DNA from: Polytolypa hystricis UAMH7299
Lineage: Eukaryota > Ascomycota > Eurotiomycetes > Onygenales
Length of the DNA stretch: 64,000 bases
Assembly: GCA_002573605.1 (NCBI GenBank)
Contig: PDNA01000065.1
Coordinates: 87,144-151,143 of the forward strand
Direction of reading: 5' to 3'
Shown here: in pieces, positions 44,196 to 56,806 of the stretch
Layout: each line of letters begins with the position of its first letter
Position numbering within the stretch: position 1 is the stretch's first letter
Translations under genes and position numbers: made by a program
Notes under the pieces: model-generated
The model's input: only the letters and a program-made list of their open reading frames with translations
The model's database searches: none
Told to the model about the DNA's origin: nothing

Positions 44196-46216
44196 ATGAA
44201 GCCACTACCGTTGCTGGCCGGCTTTGTTTACGCCTTCTACGTCCCGGCATATATTACACCCGGAGCACAGGCTTTCAAGCTATCGCCGTTTCCAAGAGGT
44301 AAGGTGGCTGTTTTTCCTCCTGACAGTGGCTTCCCCTGACCAGTGAGTTAGGGTCAGGTATGGCCGTTGGTTCTGAGGGGGAAATTGATTTGCCTTCGCT
44401 GCTGCGTTTTCCCGCTGGTCGCGATAGTGAGATATTCTCAAACGCTCTTCGGTTGCTTAACTCAATGAAGACAGCGCCTTCATGCAACCGACTCGCGGCA
44501 ACTAATCTCCTCTTATCGTGTCAATCGCTAGAGACTCCGCCTAATAATAGAGACAACGGGCCTACAGAGTCTCTCGATGATGTGAAATCTCTCTTCGCTG
44601 CCCGCTTGGCTATTTGTGAACTGGTTGGTGCTGGAACTGAGATTCCAGAGAAATGTTCCCCACTATTTCCCTCATTCCGAGTGCCCTACCACTCAGACTG
44701 GAAGCGGGACGCCCCGTACTTGGCAGACGAAGAATTTACGAAGACTAAGAAGCTTGAACCGTGCCTCAGGTCCCTAGAATCCCGGCCACAGTGGTGGACT
44801 AGTTACAGCAATAACAGACAAAATGCCGCTGTTATGTGCCAGGCTGCTCGAATTGAGATTGAGCATGAGGAACAGCTCGACCGCTATAAAAGCTTGGTCG
44901 ATGTTGTAGCTGGCCTTACTGATTCGTTGAACCAGTCCCTTTTCACCGCGGCAAGTGAAACCAGCGAACATAGATCTTTCGTGGAAACTGTTGCCAGGAT
45001 GCGCATGAAAGCGGCGGTAGATTTGGAGGAAACAATGCTGAAATATGGACAAGTTTTCACAAGATTGTTCGACTCAATTAAGGGCATACATAAGTCTGTT
45101 CTTGGAACAGAGTCCGATGCTGCTTTCCTGCTGAAAGTATGGCTTTATTAGGTCTTCGATGCATGGCTTTTCACTAATATATTGTATCAAATAGGATATT
45201 TATTCCTCACTCGATGCAGTGCAGGGCCTGAGAAAAGAGCTTGACGAACTTCATGCCATCGCCAAAAATAGGAGCGTGGAAGCTGCTACCTGGGCGACAA
45301 CGAACCATCGGGAAAACCTCGAGCTGGCTTTGTCTCTTCGGGAGTCCGTCCAAGCGATTAATCTTCACGACCTGGCAGCGGCAAATCAAGAACTTGGTAA
45401 TGTTAATTCGGCATTGGCAAGTTTTTCCCGACGTTTCGAATTCTGTGTTTTTCTTTGCTAATGTGTCATAGAAAACCCTCAGCATCCTGGCTGCTTCTAT
45501 GCACCAGAAGCATATCCTACTGGATGAGGTACATAATCAAATACTACAAAGTACCAACCTTCCTGCTAACACTTTACTATAACAGCGGTTTCATTTTATG
45601 GACCAGGCCTTTCGTCAGTTTGAACTAAAAACAGAAACGCTGCAGAACATGCATTTGCAGCAGATTGAAAACCACTCACATCTGCACCAGGCGTTTCAAA
45701 CCGACTTGCGCATTGCTCACGCTCTTGTTGACGATATAACTGCGTCCGCAGCGAATCTGCGATCGTCAATCGAGGAGAGCGCCACAGTGTTCCGCACGAT
45801 TGGTAGTATTAGTGGTGTCATCGGGTCTCTCAGGTGGTTGGCCTGGCTCGTGATAATAATTCCTCTCATATCCCCTATTCGTTCACGCCTCACTATCTTC
45901 TGCTTGGTTCTCAGTGGTAAGAGCTCCATTATCCGTCAATAAACAGCTCTTCCTAACATGCATAGCGATCCAACTCCCTTCCCTTGCTACTGAAACGATT
46001 GGCTGGTTCCAAAAGCAAGAATATCCTTCCCTTCCGCTCCTACAGGAGGAGCCTGGTGATGTAGAGCTAGCCGCCTTCTCCTTCGGGCTCATTCTCGGAG
46101 TCATCGCTGTCATCACTGTTGCGCGACGAAACATGCTTCCACGCATGGCGCGACTTGGAGTGCGATCATATCTATGGCCTACTGGTGGACGTGGTGCATC
46201 CAATCTACCCTTATAA
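44196..46216 (+). CDS. Kar5/Tht1-like nuclear fusion protein
   Basis: Six exons are inferred: 44196-44298, 44352-45136, 45195-45401, 45472-45528, 45586-45916 and 45966-46216, giving about 577 residues. A signal peptide (LLAGFVYAFYVPAYI... region) precedes a conserved cysteine-containing luminal domain: SCNRLAATNLLLSCQSLE, FAARLAICELVGAG, then a central C and VMCQAARIEIEHEEQLDRY. Coiled-coil-like helices follow, then two hydrophobic spans near the C-terminus (LRWLAWLVIIIPLISPI; FSFGLILGVIAVITVA). This is the Tht1/Kar5 layout: nuclear-envelope/ER membrane proteins required for fusion of nuclei during mating. The exon 3 donor (GTTAAT) is the least certain site; the more canonical GTAATG five bases upstream would break the frame. 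The acceptor and the following 57-nt exon keep the helix continuous. Expression would be expected mainly in sexual development. Confidence 0.82.
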
Positions 46217-48789
46217 CGAATATATACACGCCACAATTATGAAATTCCGATAGATTACCCCATTCCAAGCGAATAACCTCACTTCGAGAGGTCCATAACT
46301 CATCGCTGCTTGGTGAGTGCTATGGTCTGCTTGCTACAAAATCCCTCGCTACTTGAACACGGAAATATTCTTTTTTAGACATTCGGAGATACTTTCTGTC
46401 ATTTGCCCAATTTATTTTTGTTATTTCCAAGAGATATTCTTATTTATGCTGGGTGGTTATATGCATCGATATTGATACTGGCGCTTTGGCGTTGAACATC
46501 CGTTATCATTATGCGGCTGATTATTGCCAGCTTTAAATTCAGATTATTCTTACTTCTCATTGTTTGCTGTTACTTCGTCGCAATGTATCTTTAGGAGCTT
46601 CAGGGGGAATTCGAATTTCACCTGAGTTTAAACCAAGTGCTGCATTCATTTCTCAATTTTCCCTATCCTGATTCCACACAACTAGGGGACCAATCTCTCT
46701 TCGGCTCAATTACCACCGCTCTCTCCTTGCTGACCGCTTATGTCAGGAACAGCTTGAGCAATTGTCTAATACTTCAATCATAAAGATCGCTTGTGGCGAG
46801 CACACGGGAGGTAACAACAATAGCACCAGGATATGGCTCGGCAATTCGGTAGAACAATGTGTGCGCTCACTTCCACCGGGGCGAAGTGAAACGCCAGAGA
46901 CGCAAGTACTAATTACATATGTAGTTACCATGGCATTGGGTTCGAGTGATTATTAAATACTGAATGCATATTTTCGGGGAGGAGGACAATGATACATCCA
47001 CGCTTATTCCAGTGCTCCAGTCGGATAGCTCTTGACATATGTATGATCCAGGGCAGGCTGTCACTGCCAGCACTCTTGGCCCATCATGGCCGCACTGACC
47101 AGATGTGCTGGATGGCGTAGATAGTGGAGCTCCCCAGGCTAACGGCCTGGCTTATAGTTTCCGCGTGGGACAGTGTGGGTCTTAGCGGCATCTTCTTCAA
47201 ACGACAAGCCTGGCGTCGCCCGCATCATGGGCTATGGCGAAAGAAAAAGAACACGACGGATGTTGAACGAGGGAGATTGTGCAACTTCCTCCTTGCTTTG
47301 ATGTCGCTAGCCTTTAACTAAACATCAACAGAAAAGAACTGCCGGTCAAGGATATCTACATGTCAACCTACGCTTATGCGACGTTAAAATTCAGGGTCTC
47401 TTTAACCTCCCATGTCGACAATTGAAAACGACACGACGGAATGGACTTTAGCAGGGGGGAGCTAGGGCCTGTTCGGTTGAGGAAAAATAGGGTAAACCCC
47501 ATACCTCACGTGAAGAAGAACGAGGTAGAACGACTTATAACAAGGAAGGATGCGGCCACCGAACAGGCCCCTATTTCATCTATCGTCTAGACTTTCCTGA
47601 TGAGTCAATGATTATTAGGGACCGTATATGCTGATGAATGCGTTCCAGCTCCTCTACCCCAGTACCATCCAAGCTTGCCGTCCTGCCGTTTGGGCCACTT
47701 CCAGGTTCCAGTTCATCGAGCCAGAAAGAAAGGAGTTGTCGTGACCTTCTATTAGTGAACAAAGCACCGGCGACTTAAATATGACTTGCAGCCGTGGGTA
47801 GCTAGGGTTGCAGGCTGGAGCTGACATTTAGATTTAAAGTTCAGTGGAGAAGATAGCATTATTCTTACTATTGTTCTCGATGATCTGTGGGGCTTGCGGT
47901 CAAAAGCCATGGACGGTCTCAGATTAACTAGCCTTGGTTCCAGACTTCATAGGCAGATCCAGTATACTTCAACGACGAGAACAATACTCTCAGTACTACT
48001 ATCAGGTTTATGACATATCCAACATTGCAGGTCGTTAGTCGAAAGCTATGAGCCCCGAGGCCGACCTCTGACATTAGGCCGCGGCATTTTGCAACCTCTT
48101 GAGCCCAACCGGACTTTCGTCGGTCTTCGCGAAAATGCATCGCCCCTTTGGGAACCTCCACACGGTTGTGTATTTCGCTTGTGCGGGTTACTTATCCCTG
48201 TTCACGTGCGTGCGATTTGTGTCATGATTCTTTTCTTACAGAATAGTGTAGATGGCTACAATTGCAGGATCTTACTTGTTCCTTGTGCACAAGGATCGGT
48301 AACTGTCGACAAGATTGACCAAGCGCCGATATGAACGTGTATAAGGGGGGATCTAGTCGCCGCGGGATTGGGGGAAACAAGTCGACTAGATGCACGCAGA
48401 ATGCCGTATATTCCTCCTTGTATGTCGGATTGGCTTCAAGGTTAATGGGATTACCCTTGTTAAACCCCTCCCCACAAACAGCGCTGCAGGTTTGCGCCAC
48501 GCAAAACGGGATCAAATCTTAAGGCTGGTGGGTGCATCTACGATATCTAAGCCTTTCTCCGGGTCTGTCCTACCTCGCGACCACCCGCCATCTCACAAAT
48601 GCACCTGCAGTCCATTCGTCACGGCTTTCCTTCTGTTACTTTTTAATAAGGGTGACACCTTAAACTCTTCCCATATCTGTCGTTTTATTATCTCGATATT
48701 ATAACCGTCTTTTTTCCTATAATACCACAACTGTCCAGGTTCGCGTTGAGTGTTTTCCTTTATAGATACTCATTTTCCTTCCTCTGGCG
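46217..48789. other. Long intergenic region containing a MITE candidate
   Basis: About 2.6 kb with no supported gene. It contains the 106-bp inverted-repeat element listed separately. Short frames near 46743-46956, 47124-47321, 48089-48334 and 48331-48522 show no domain. The last 100 bases are a pyrimidine-rich leader for the methyltransferase gene. Confidence 0.45.
47465..47570. mobile_element. 106-bp MITE candidate with GGGCCTGTTCGG termini
   Basis: GGGCCTGTTCGG at 47465-47476 is the perfect reverse complement of CCGAACAGGCCC at 47559-47570. The ends are flanked on both sides by CTA (47462-47464 and 47571-47573), a 3-bp target duplication. The 106-bp body has no coding potential. Short TIRs plus a 3-bp duplication fit a non-autonomous PIF/Harbinger-type element; the superfamily is inferred from the duplication length and the GGGCCTGTT-type termini. 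Confidence 0.78.
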
Positions 48790-50238
48790 ATGACTTCAAA
48801 GCCGTCGGTCAAGGACTCTGAAGGTGAGAGCCACCATCAAGGGGGCACTCCCGCATCTGTTCTAGATCTTAGTGTCCCAATAGATGTCGATGTTGGTACC
48901 GGCCTCCTAGTTCGATCTATAATTCAGCTGCTGATTTTATATACTAGTATGGGGATGAAGACTCAGAGTATGACGCGCAGTCGCTCCTGAGCAGTGCGAG
49001 CACCTCCCTTGAATCCTGCGTCGAACATTATAGGTACGAACATGGCCGGCGGTACCACGGATACCGTGATGGGTCATGTAAGTAACATCTCGCAAAGTCG
49101 AACCCTCGCACATACTCCTACACATATTATTTCCCTTCTCCCCACCCGGGTCTTATATCTCACGACGATTGATGCTGAAGAAACTTAAAACCGTCGCAAA
49201 AAAAAGACCCAATCCCCAACGACGAACTAGAACAAAATCGATTAGACATGATGCACCATATTTGGCGGCTTATGAATGACGGCCCACTATTCCGTGCTCC
49301 AATACCGCCCAACCCACAACGCATCCTTGACATGGGCACAGGCACGGGAATCTGGGCGATCAATGCAGCGGACGAATACCCGAGCGCAGTAGTCACAGGA
49401 AACGACCTCTCGCCGATCCAACCTGATTGGGTCCCGCCGAACTGCAGATTTTATGTCGAAGATTTGGAATCGGTCTGGGATTATGAGCCGCATGAAAGGT
49501 TTGACCTTATACACGGCCGTTGCCTCGCGGGTGGTATCGCGGATTGGGACGCTTTATATGGGCAGGTGTATGAAAGTTTGAAGCCGGGCGGGTGGGTTGA
49601 GATTCAAGAGGTCGAAGGATGGGTACAGTCGGAAGATGGAACGGAGAACAGGGCGCCCACAGTGATGGAGTGGCAGGAAAGAATAAATGAAGCGAGTGAC
49701 AAGTTTGGCAAGAGGTACAATATTGCGGCGGAGCAGAAGCAGCGGATGATTGATGCGGGCTTTGTGGATGTTAAGGATGATGTTTTTAAGGTTGGTGTTT
49801 TTCTTTATATCTCTTTTTTATATCTATGTTTTTGTTTTTCACATTTCTAGGGTGCCTTAATTGCATGTGCGATATAAGCTTTATTATCACCCCCCTCCCT
49901 CCCTCCCTCCCTCCCCACATTCCCCTCAAGCCCAGATGTTCTTTTCTATAGCTCCATCTCACTTACTTTTTTTTCTCAAATTCTAGGTCCCAATATTCCC
50001 GTGGCCCAAAAACCACCGCCTCAAAATAATCGGCAAATACTACCACGAACAACTCGTCGACGGCATAGAAGCATACAGCGCCGAGCTCTTCTCTCGTGTT
50101 TTCTCCATGACTGAGGTGGAATTGCAGGTCTGGGTTGCCAAAGTGGTTGATGAGCTGACGAACAGTGGCGCGCATTTGTATGTCGATTTCCACTTTGTGT
50201 ATGGAAGGAAGCCAGAGGAGGTGGAGCCGTTGTCGTGA
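48790..50238 (+). CDS. LaeA-like SAM-dependent methyltransferase
   Basis: Four exons, 48790-48891, 48948-49077, 49207-49790 and 49987-50238, give 355 residues. The N-terminus is acidic and disordered, then the family's YRYEHGRRYHGYRDGSY segment is assembled across splice 2, followed by PNDELEQNRLDMMHHIW. The SAM-binding domain has ILDMGTGTGIWAI (motif I), VVTGNDLSPIQPDWVPPNC, FDLIHGRCLAGGIADW and SLKPGGWVEIQEVEG (motif post-II). The last exon gives VPIFPWPKN followed by GKYYHEQLVDGIEAYS. Together this is the LaeA/Llm family layout; several members regulate secondary metabolism and development with velvet proteins. It is probably a paralogue rather than LaeA itself, which cannot be settled here. 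Two of the three donors are GTTGGT, a non-consensus form; each is required to keep frame. Confidence 0.88.
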
Positions 50239-51426
50239 GAATGAAATGAGAACAAAGGGGGGCGGGGGGTAGGGGAAGTGGGCTCTAATGCTGGTAATTG
50301 TGGATGTTTGCGAGACTTGAAGGCGAAGTTGGAAAAAAGGGGGTGAAGGGATCTGAGATGGGATTCTTGGGAGCTACATGGGATGGATGGATATATCCCT
50401 GGGAGCACATATATCTGGTTCACTATTCATATATAACTGACCTTCTGTCCTCTCTCCTTTTAAGTCAGTATTAATTATTGTGGGGATCTCTATGCTGCTT
50501 TCTCTTCTTCCTCTTTCTGCATGTCTGCTTTTTGAGGTGATTTCTTTGCTTTTCAGTCTTTCTCCTGTACACTTCTAGTGTGGTCCCAGGATGTTCATAT
50601 AAACATATACATACTTCATTGAATCTTTTTACACACATATACCTTTATTAAGTCCTGTCTTCTACTTTCTTTTTCATTTTCCTAGCATAAGGTTCAAGGC
50701 TGTGTGACCCATGACATGCATCCTGGTTTTAATGTCCCTACCTTGAAAGATTATAGAGCTGTTGGAATATTCATAGCTACTCCGTGCATCAATATTTCTA
50801 CACCACATATTTCTGCTGTACATTTTCATGCAGTTATACTATGGAGTTTGTTTTCAATATTATCCCTAAAGCTAGATGACCTTGCTCCTGCTAAGACTCA
50901 AAATTGCTTTAGATATAGAAGTTTGCTGCCTGTTATTGAAGGAATCCATGTAGTAAACAGTTGAGTAGGGAATAGAGTGTAAATATATAATGTGGCTCTG
51001 TTACTATGATGGGCTTCATGATCTTGATATGTATATAGCTCAGAATGAAATACATTTCTAGAATACATTTCTAGAACAGCTCATAGCTTTGAAGTATAGA
51101 AAAGAATAAGAATAACATGAAAACATAGAAATTCAATTAAAACAAAAATAGCTTATTCACACAAAAAAGGGTTCAAAACAAGCCACCCATCATTTCTCAT
51201 GAAAGTGTAACAGGAAAACTCTTTGTAGCAGTGACAGCAACTAAACCCATAGATAATCACCAGTGCTCTTCTTCCAGGGGCTATTGAGGAGCTACCTTGG
51301 CCTCATTAACAAAGCTGAAACAGTCAAACCCCATTACCACAACACCATGGGACAACAATGCATAAACCCACCAAAATTCTCCCCATACTAAGAACCCCCA
51401 GCAGAAAAGCAACAAAGTAGCCCCGA
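50239..51426. other. Intergenic region between methyltransferase and bioF
   Basis: About 1.2 kb, A+T-rich in the middle. It contains a direct repeat AGAATACATTTCTAGAA at about 51060-51076 region. The frame at 50704-50964 has no recognisable domain. Both flanking genes end here, so two terminators are expected. Confidence 0.45.
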
Positions 51427-52886
51427 TCAAAGCTTACACCCCTCTTCCCTCTGTACCTGCACTCTCAACCATCCCTCAACAACCTTCACTAACCTCTCCA
51501 GCTCCGCCTCCGTGTTCTTAGCATGCAAGCACACTCGAACACGATCCGTCCCCTTGGGCACTGTTGGTGGCCGAATCGCGCGCACAGTCATTCCTTCCTG
51601 CTGCACGAAACCAGCTAGCTCGAGCGCAAACGGCGTTTGCAGAGAGAAGATCGGTGAGCGTGGGTGATGCCGGACTCGGAGAAGGGAAGGGTTGGCGTGT
51701 GTGGATTTTGCGGCTGCAAAGAGGGTTTGGACGTGGGATATGCGGCTTTGGAGTTGGGATTGGGACTTTTTTTAAGTTTAAGTATGGTTAGGTTAGGGAG
51801 GGTTTAATTGGGGTGGTGCGAATTGGGGGGCTGCACATACAGATATTGTTTCCCCTTGATCCATGAGCTCGTATGCTGTCCGGATGGAGACGAGAGATGG
51901 CAAGGGCATTGCGGTGGTGTAAATTAGGCTCCGAGAGTAATTGATCATATAGTCTCTCGTCAACTGCGAGCACAGGACAATTGCTGTATATAAAAGAGGC
52001 TAGTTAGTAAGTAGTTCCGCGGTCGATTTCAGAAGAGCGTTTGCAGAGCTGATATAGAGCTTTTAGGTGGCAGAGGAGCAGAAGAGGGAGTGGTGATATG
52101 ATCCCTGTGCAATTAACTTCATCACGTACCTCCATGACTACCTAAAGCTTTGCCAAAGGTATGCATTCTGAGGAACACTCGATCCTGGACCCCAAGCTCC
52201 TGAACAATACCTGCTCCCCGAGGACCAAACACGCCAGTAGAGTGAGCTTCATCCACAATCATGTAACCATTTTGACGAGGAAGTAGATCTTCCATGATGT
52301 TGAGGATATCCTTTATCGGCGCAAAATCCCCATCCATGCTATAGAGCGATTCAACCGCCACGAAAACATTCCGAGAGCCAGTTCTTAACAGAGGATCCTT
52401 CTGTATGGCATTCTCCAGGGTATCTCGAAAATTGATTGCAGAGTTGTGCCTGAACGAGACCTTCTCCGTTGATCTGGAGAGCCGCATGCCTTCATGCGCG
52501 CTTGCGTGGACAAGCTCATCATAGATTATCAGATCTCCCTTTTGAGGGATACATGAGAAGATTGCCATATTGGCATCATAGCCTGAATTGAACAGCAGGC
52601 CGCTGGGGGCATCATGAAATGATGCAATGAACGTTTCCAACTCTTCAGCATATACAGAATTCCCATCTAGCAACCTGGATCCGCCGCTAGCCAGTGGGTA
52701 ATTGTCAGATGCATGCTTGACATTGGCAATAAAGCGTTGCCGAAGATGATCTGAAGTGGATAGGGATAGGAAATCGTTAGAAGAAAGGTCAATAGATTCT
52801 TTTGGTGGGATTTGGAGGGTCCGGTGGCGCCCTTTAAGTTTCCGCTGATCCAAGCAGTCCTGGAATGAGTGCAGGAGTCCCTGCAT
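51427..52886 (-). CDS. bioF: 8-amino-7-oxononanoate (KAPA) synthase, peroxisomal
   Basis: Three exons, 52886-52130, 51983-51841 and 51765-51427, give 412 residues. It is a PLP-dependent alpha-oxoamine synthase joining pimeloyl-CoA and L-alanine, the first committed step of biotin synthesis. Visible motifs: SIDLSSNDFLSLS, ASGGSRLLDGNSVYAEELE, LLFNSGYDANMA, DELVHASAHEGMRLS, VAVESLYSMDGDFAPI, VDEAHSTGVFGPRG (cofactor Asp and His), and HTFGKALGSHGGAIVLCSQL with the Schiff-base Lys, completed across splice 1. SLIYTTAMPLP follows. The protein ends in Gly-Cys-Lys-Leu; Cys-Lys-Leu fits the PTS1 consensus, and fungal BioF is known to act in peroxisomes where pimeloyl-CoA is made by beta-oxidation. It is divergent from bioDA over about 800 bp. 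Confidence 0.95.
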
Positions 52887-53685
52887 ATTGGCCAGCTCGT
52901 ATTATAGATTTGGTCCTATAAAGCACATGTATACTCCGCAGTTTGAGCAATAATAGAACATAGCATTTGTTCGTGTAGCAAGGGGGGTTGATATTATTAG
53001 TAGGCGGTATAAACAATGGAGGTATATACATACCCGAGGTACAATGTATTGTTGTGAGTAATAATAAAACACATGCAAAGTCAGTGTGGATAAGGGTGGA
53101 ATCCTTGTATATTTGCCATGGATTATTACCCTAGACAGCCAGATCCTTTGTTGAATTGTTGAATCTCCGCTAAGCCAGGGCCTGGCCTTTATACTGTCAG
53201 AGTGCATCGTGGTTGTTGGGGATGTGAGCACCATCCGCCACATATATCTATTACGCCTGCCCAAGGGAGATGAGAGCGCATATAGTGCATTGAATGAAGA
53301 TCTCATCGAGGAATTTATTTGAGATGGACCTCGTTATTGGATGTGCTTCCGGTGAGCTTCCTCCGGTGAATCGGAGCCCTGTTTCAATTTAATCAATTAG
53401 TTCTTGCATACATAAACCTTATCTATCGTAGCGGCGGGTCCATCAAAGGCTTACGACACATTATCACCTCATCTTGCCAACCCCTGTTGGAGTACCATTC
53501 AACAACTTGATATCGACGCTTGGTACTCCATATGCAGGGCCCACCGCCACCGATGTAATGGGACATTCGACAAACTCGTAGCCAGATCCAAGGTGAGATA
53601 CCGGCCGGCCACAAAAGCTCTGACCCTGGTCACTATCAGGATTCAGCAGCAGGTCGATCTGACCGGATACGACACTTGAGTCACC
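52887..53685. promoter_or_regulatory. Bidirectional promoter of bioF and bioDA
   Basis: About 800 bp separates the bioF start (minus) from the bioDA start (plus), a natural site for co-regulation. Minus-strand frames at 53306-52902 and 53614-53423 are not supported as genes. No specific factor site is claimed. Confidence 0.55.
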
Positions 53686-56468
53686 ATGTCTCGAGTGGCA
53701 GGCGCTCTTTGGCGGAGCCTTCCCGCGTGGCAGGTGTACGGCGCAAACACAGGCGTTGGCAAGACAGTGCTTTCTACAATCCTTTGCAAGGTCAGCTCAC
53801 GTTTTCATCCCGAGAGGAAGGTTTGGTTTTTGAAGCCCGTGTCGACTGGGCCCTTGGAGGATGCTGACGATGGGTGCGTGTTTTTGTCTTTCCCTGCCCA
53901 GACGTGGTCCATCCATGGTTCGCTATATGGTCACCACTACTTCATCTGCATCTGTGCAGCGGCTCGCTAATCAGACAGGTGGACAGCAGGCATCTCAACC
54001 GCTATGCACGGGACGTTAACTCTAAATGTCTTTACCAATTCAACCAGCCAGTAAGCCCGCATCTTGCTGCTAGGGTGACAAAAGTAGAAGCACCCTTTCT
54101 TTATTTGACTCGGTTTTCGAGGAATTGAGCTAATAATCATCACAGCGCCCCAGCGACACGGACATACTAGATTCCATCTCCCAACAATTGGGAACTTGGG
54201 CCAAGGAAGGACCCGGATTTGCTGTTGTTGAGACTGCAGGCGGAGTCCTTTCTCCAGGTCCGAATGGCAGTCTACAGGCTGATCTCTACAGACCCTTACG
54301 ATTCCCCGTGGTTCTAGTTGCAGATCCACGACTTGGTGGGATATCATCTACGATTGCGGCTTATGAGAGTCTTTCCATTCGTGGATACGACATCTCGGCC
54401 GTCACGGTCTTTACAGATGCATACTACAAGAATCATGAGTACCTTGAAGACTTCTTCGGGGAGAAGGGAATCCGTGTATTTGGAATTCCTTTCCCGCCTG
54501 CTAGAGATGAGCACTCTGTTAGCAAGGACGAAAAGTCTATGCAAGCGTTTTACGAAGATGTGATAAACCACCCCAACATCGGAAATCTCCTAGCAGCGCT
54601 CTCTACCAAGCATGAGCGCCGTATTGGAGAACTTGGAACCATGGCCGCTAGGGCCAATGATGTTATCTGGTATCCATTCACTCAACATCAGTTGGTATCT
54701 CCCAGTAACATCTCCGTGATCGACTCAGCTTATGGTGACTGCTTCCAAACCTTCACCAACAAGCCAGCAGACGGTGATACCACCAATAACGAAGTTCTCC
54801 AATTTTCGTTTGATGGCTCTGCATCCTGGTGGACCCAGGGATTGGGACATGGGAACCCTGATCTTTCCCTTTCCGCTGCATATGCAGCTGGACGATACGG
54901 CCATGTCATGCTTCCTGGAGGAATCCACGAGCCCGCCCTCTCTTTAGCTGAAGATCTGATCGATTTACTCGAGAATCCCCGGCTGAAGAGAGTTTTCTAC
55001 TCCGACAATGGTAGCACAGGGATGGAAATTGCGCTCAAAATGGGCTTGCGGGTGTCTTGTGACCGCTACGGATGGGATGCCAGCCAGGAAGAAGTTGGGA
55101 TCCTGGGGTTGAGTGGAAGTTATCATGGCGATACTATCGGCACTATGGACTGCTCCGAGCCCTCTACGTACAATAAACGTGTCGAATGGTATCGCGGCCG
55201 CGGCTATTGGTTTAAGTTCCCTACAGTGAAGATGTGCAAGGGCCAGTGGGTCGTGGAAGTCCCTGAAGAACTCCAAGAGCATCTTTTTGACAACAAAACG
55301 TTTTCTTCCTTGGGCTCCGTTTTTAATCTTGAACATCGGAAAGAGTCAGATGCTGCATATCTCTATCGTGACTATATCAAGTCTACACTGCAGGAACTTG
55401 TGCAGCGGGACTCCCGCAAATTTGGGGCATTGATAATCGAACCTCTTATCCTAGGTGCGGGGGGAATGATATTTGCGTGAGTCATCCATCATTCTGCTAC
55501 CCACCGACCCGCCGACTAACAATGACGGCATTCACAGAGACCCCTTATTCCAGCATACTCTCGTCCAAGTTGTGCGCGAGAATCCCCAACTCTTCAGCTC
55601 CCGTGACGACCTACCGCCTCCATCGCCCGCTACATCCTGGTCCGGCCTCCCCGTAATCTTCGATGAAGTATTCACAGGCCTCTACCGCCTTGGGCGCCGT
55701 ACTTCCGCATCCTTCCTCGATGTCCACCCTGATATCTCCGTGCACGCCAAACTTCTAACAGGTGGTCTCCTACCCTTATCCACAACCCTGGCCAGCGAGG
55801 ATATTTTCAACACCTTCCTAAGTCCGCAGAAGACAGATGCTTTACTGCACGGGCACAGCTATACCGCGCACGCGGTGGGGTGTCAAGTTGCACTCACGTC
55901 ATTAAAGAAGATGCTCCACATGGAAAAGAGCGGGTACTGGAATTCGTTCGTGGATGATTGGACATCCGCCAACGCGTTGTTGAAAAAGGCCACCGCTACT
56001 ACTACCAGCGACCCTGTGGAGTCGGAGAATCCAGTGGTTTGGAGTAGCTGGTCTCACGGTCTCGTGCGGGACCTATCTTATGCTGAATCTGTTGAGGGGG
56101 TCTTTGCGCTGGGCTCGGTGCTGAGTATCTCGTTTCGCGATGAAAGTGGTGGTGGTAAGTCGTATATTATTCCCCCCACCCCCAACAACTTACCGGCCTC
56201 ATCATTCAACCATTTCTACGTTGCCTTTTTTTTTTTGCCAAGGCTAAATTTACGTACGTCCCGCTCATGTGTTTTTTTAAAAAAAAATCCAGGTTACACA
56301 TCCGCTGCCGCAAGTGGCCTGCAGAGCAAGCTCGCCCAAGGCTCTCCTGGTTTCAACGTTCATTCTCGCGTGCTGGGGAATGTGCTGTATCTCATGGCTA
56401 GTATGACATCCAAACCAGACGAATTGCGCAGGATCGAGCAGATGGTTCGTTCTGCGCTTTTGCTCTAA
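53686..56468 (+). CDS. bioDA: Bifunctional dethiobiotin synthetase / DAPA aminotransferase
   Basis: Five exons, 53686-53873, 53987-54074, 54146-55476, 55538-56154 and 56293-56468, give 799 residues. The N-terminal BioD domain (about 1-230) has a P-loop VYGANTGVGKTVLST, FLKPVSTGP, PVSPHLAAR and VVETAGGVLSPGPNG, and VVLVADPRLGGISSTIAAYE. The C-terminal BioA domain (about 240-799) has DVIWYPFTQHQL, SFDGSASWWTQGLGHGNPDL, HVMLPGGIHEPALSLAE, VFYSDNGSTGMEIALKM, GSYHGDTIGTMD, then LPVIFDEVFTGLYRLGR with the PLP-binding Asp, LLTGGLLPLSTTLAS with the glycine loop, and HGHSYTAHAVGC. It converts KAPA to DAPA and then to dethiobiotin, as in the fungal fused enzyme (A. nidulans biA). In LLTGGL the expected lysine is the Lys of AKLLTGG. 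The fusion order is BioD-BioA, as in other fungi. Confidence 0.95.
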
Positions 56469-56806
56469 GGAGTACGTTAAATACCTATGTTTTGACTCTA
56501 TTCTATTGTTGGGTTATTGAAAATAGTTGGGGATATTTGTCCTGTAACTTCACAACTAGCGGATTGAAGTGCTGTGTAAAATGTCTGCGAAGAAGATCTG
56601 TTACTTATTTATTTTTCCTTCTCAGCGCAAATACTCCAGTAAATAGCGGTTTTATCTTCAAGTGGAAAGAGCCAAAAAGTCTCAATTTGACCACTACTCG
56701 AGGTCTCTCTCTTGATTGTAAGAAGACACTCAGGAAGCTTCGTCTCAAACTTCTACTCCTAGTGATATATACTTGAGGAGTACAAACTAAAACGCACTTT
56801 CTAATC
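56469..56806. other. Spacer between bioDA and bioB stop codons
   Basis: About 340 bp. The two genes converge here. An overlapping 94-codon plus-strand frame (56492-56776) is Lys/Leu-rich and not supported as a gene. Confidence 0.5.

Noticed and set aside
49890..49920. CCCT tandem repeat inside a methyltransferase intron
   Set aside because: Simple microsatellite with no sign of function beyond lying near the acceptor.
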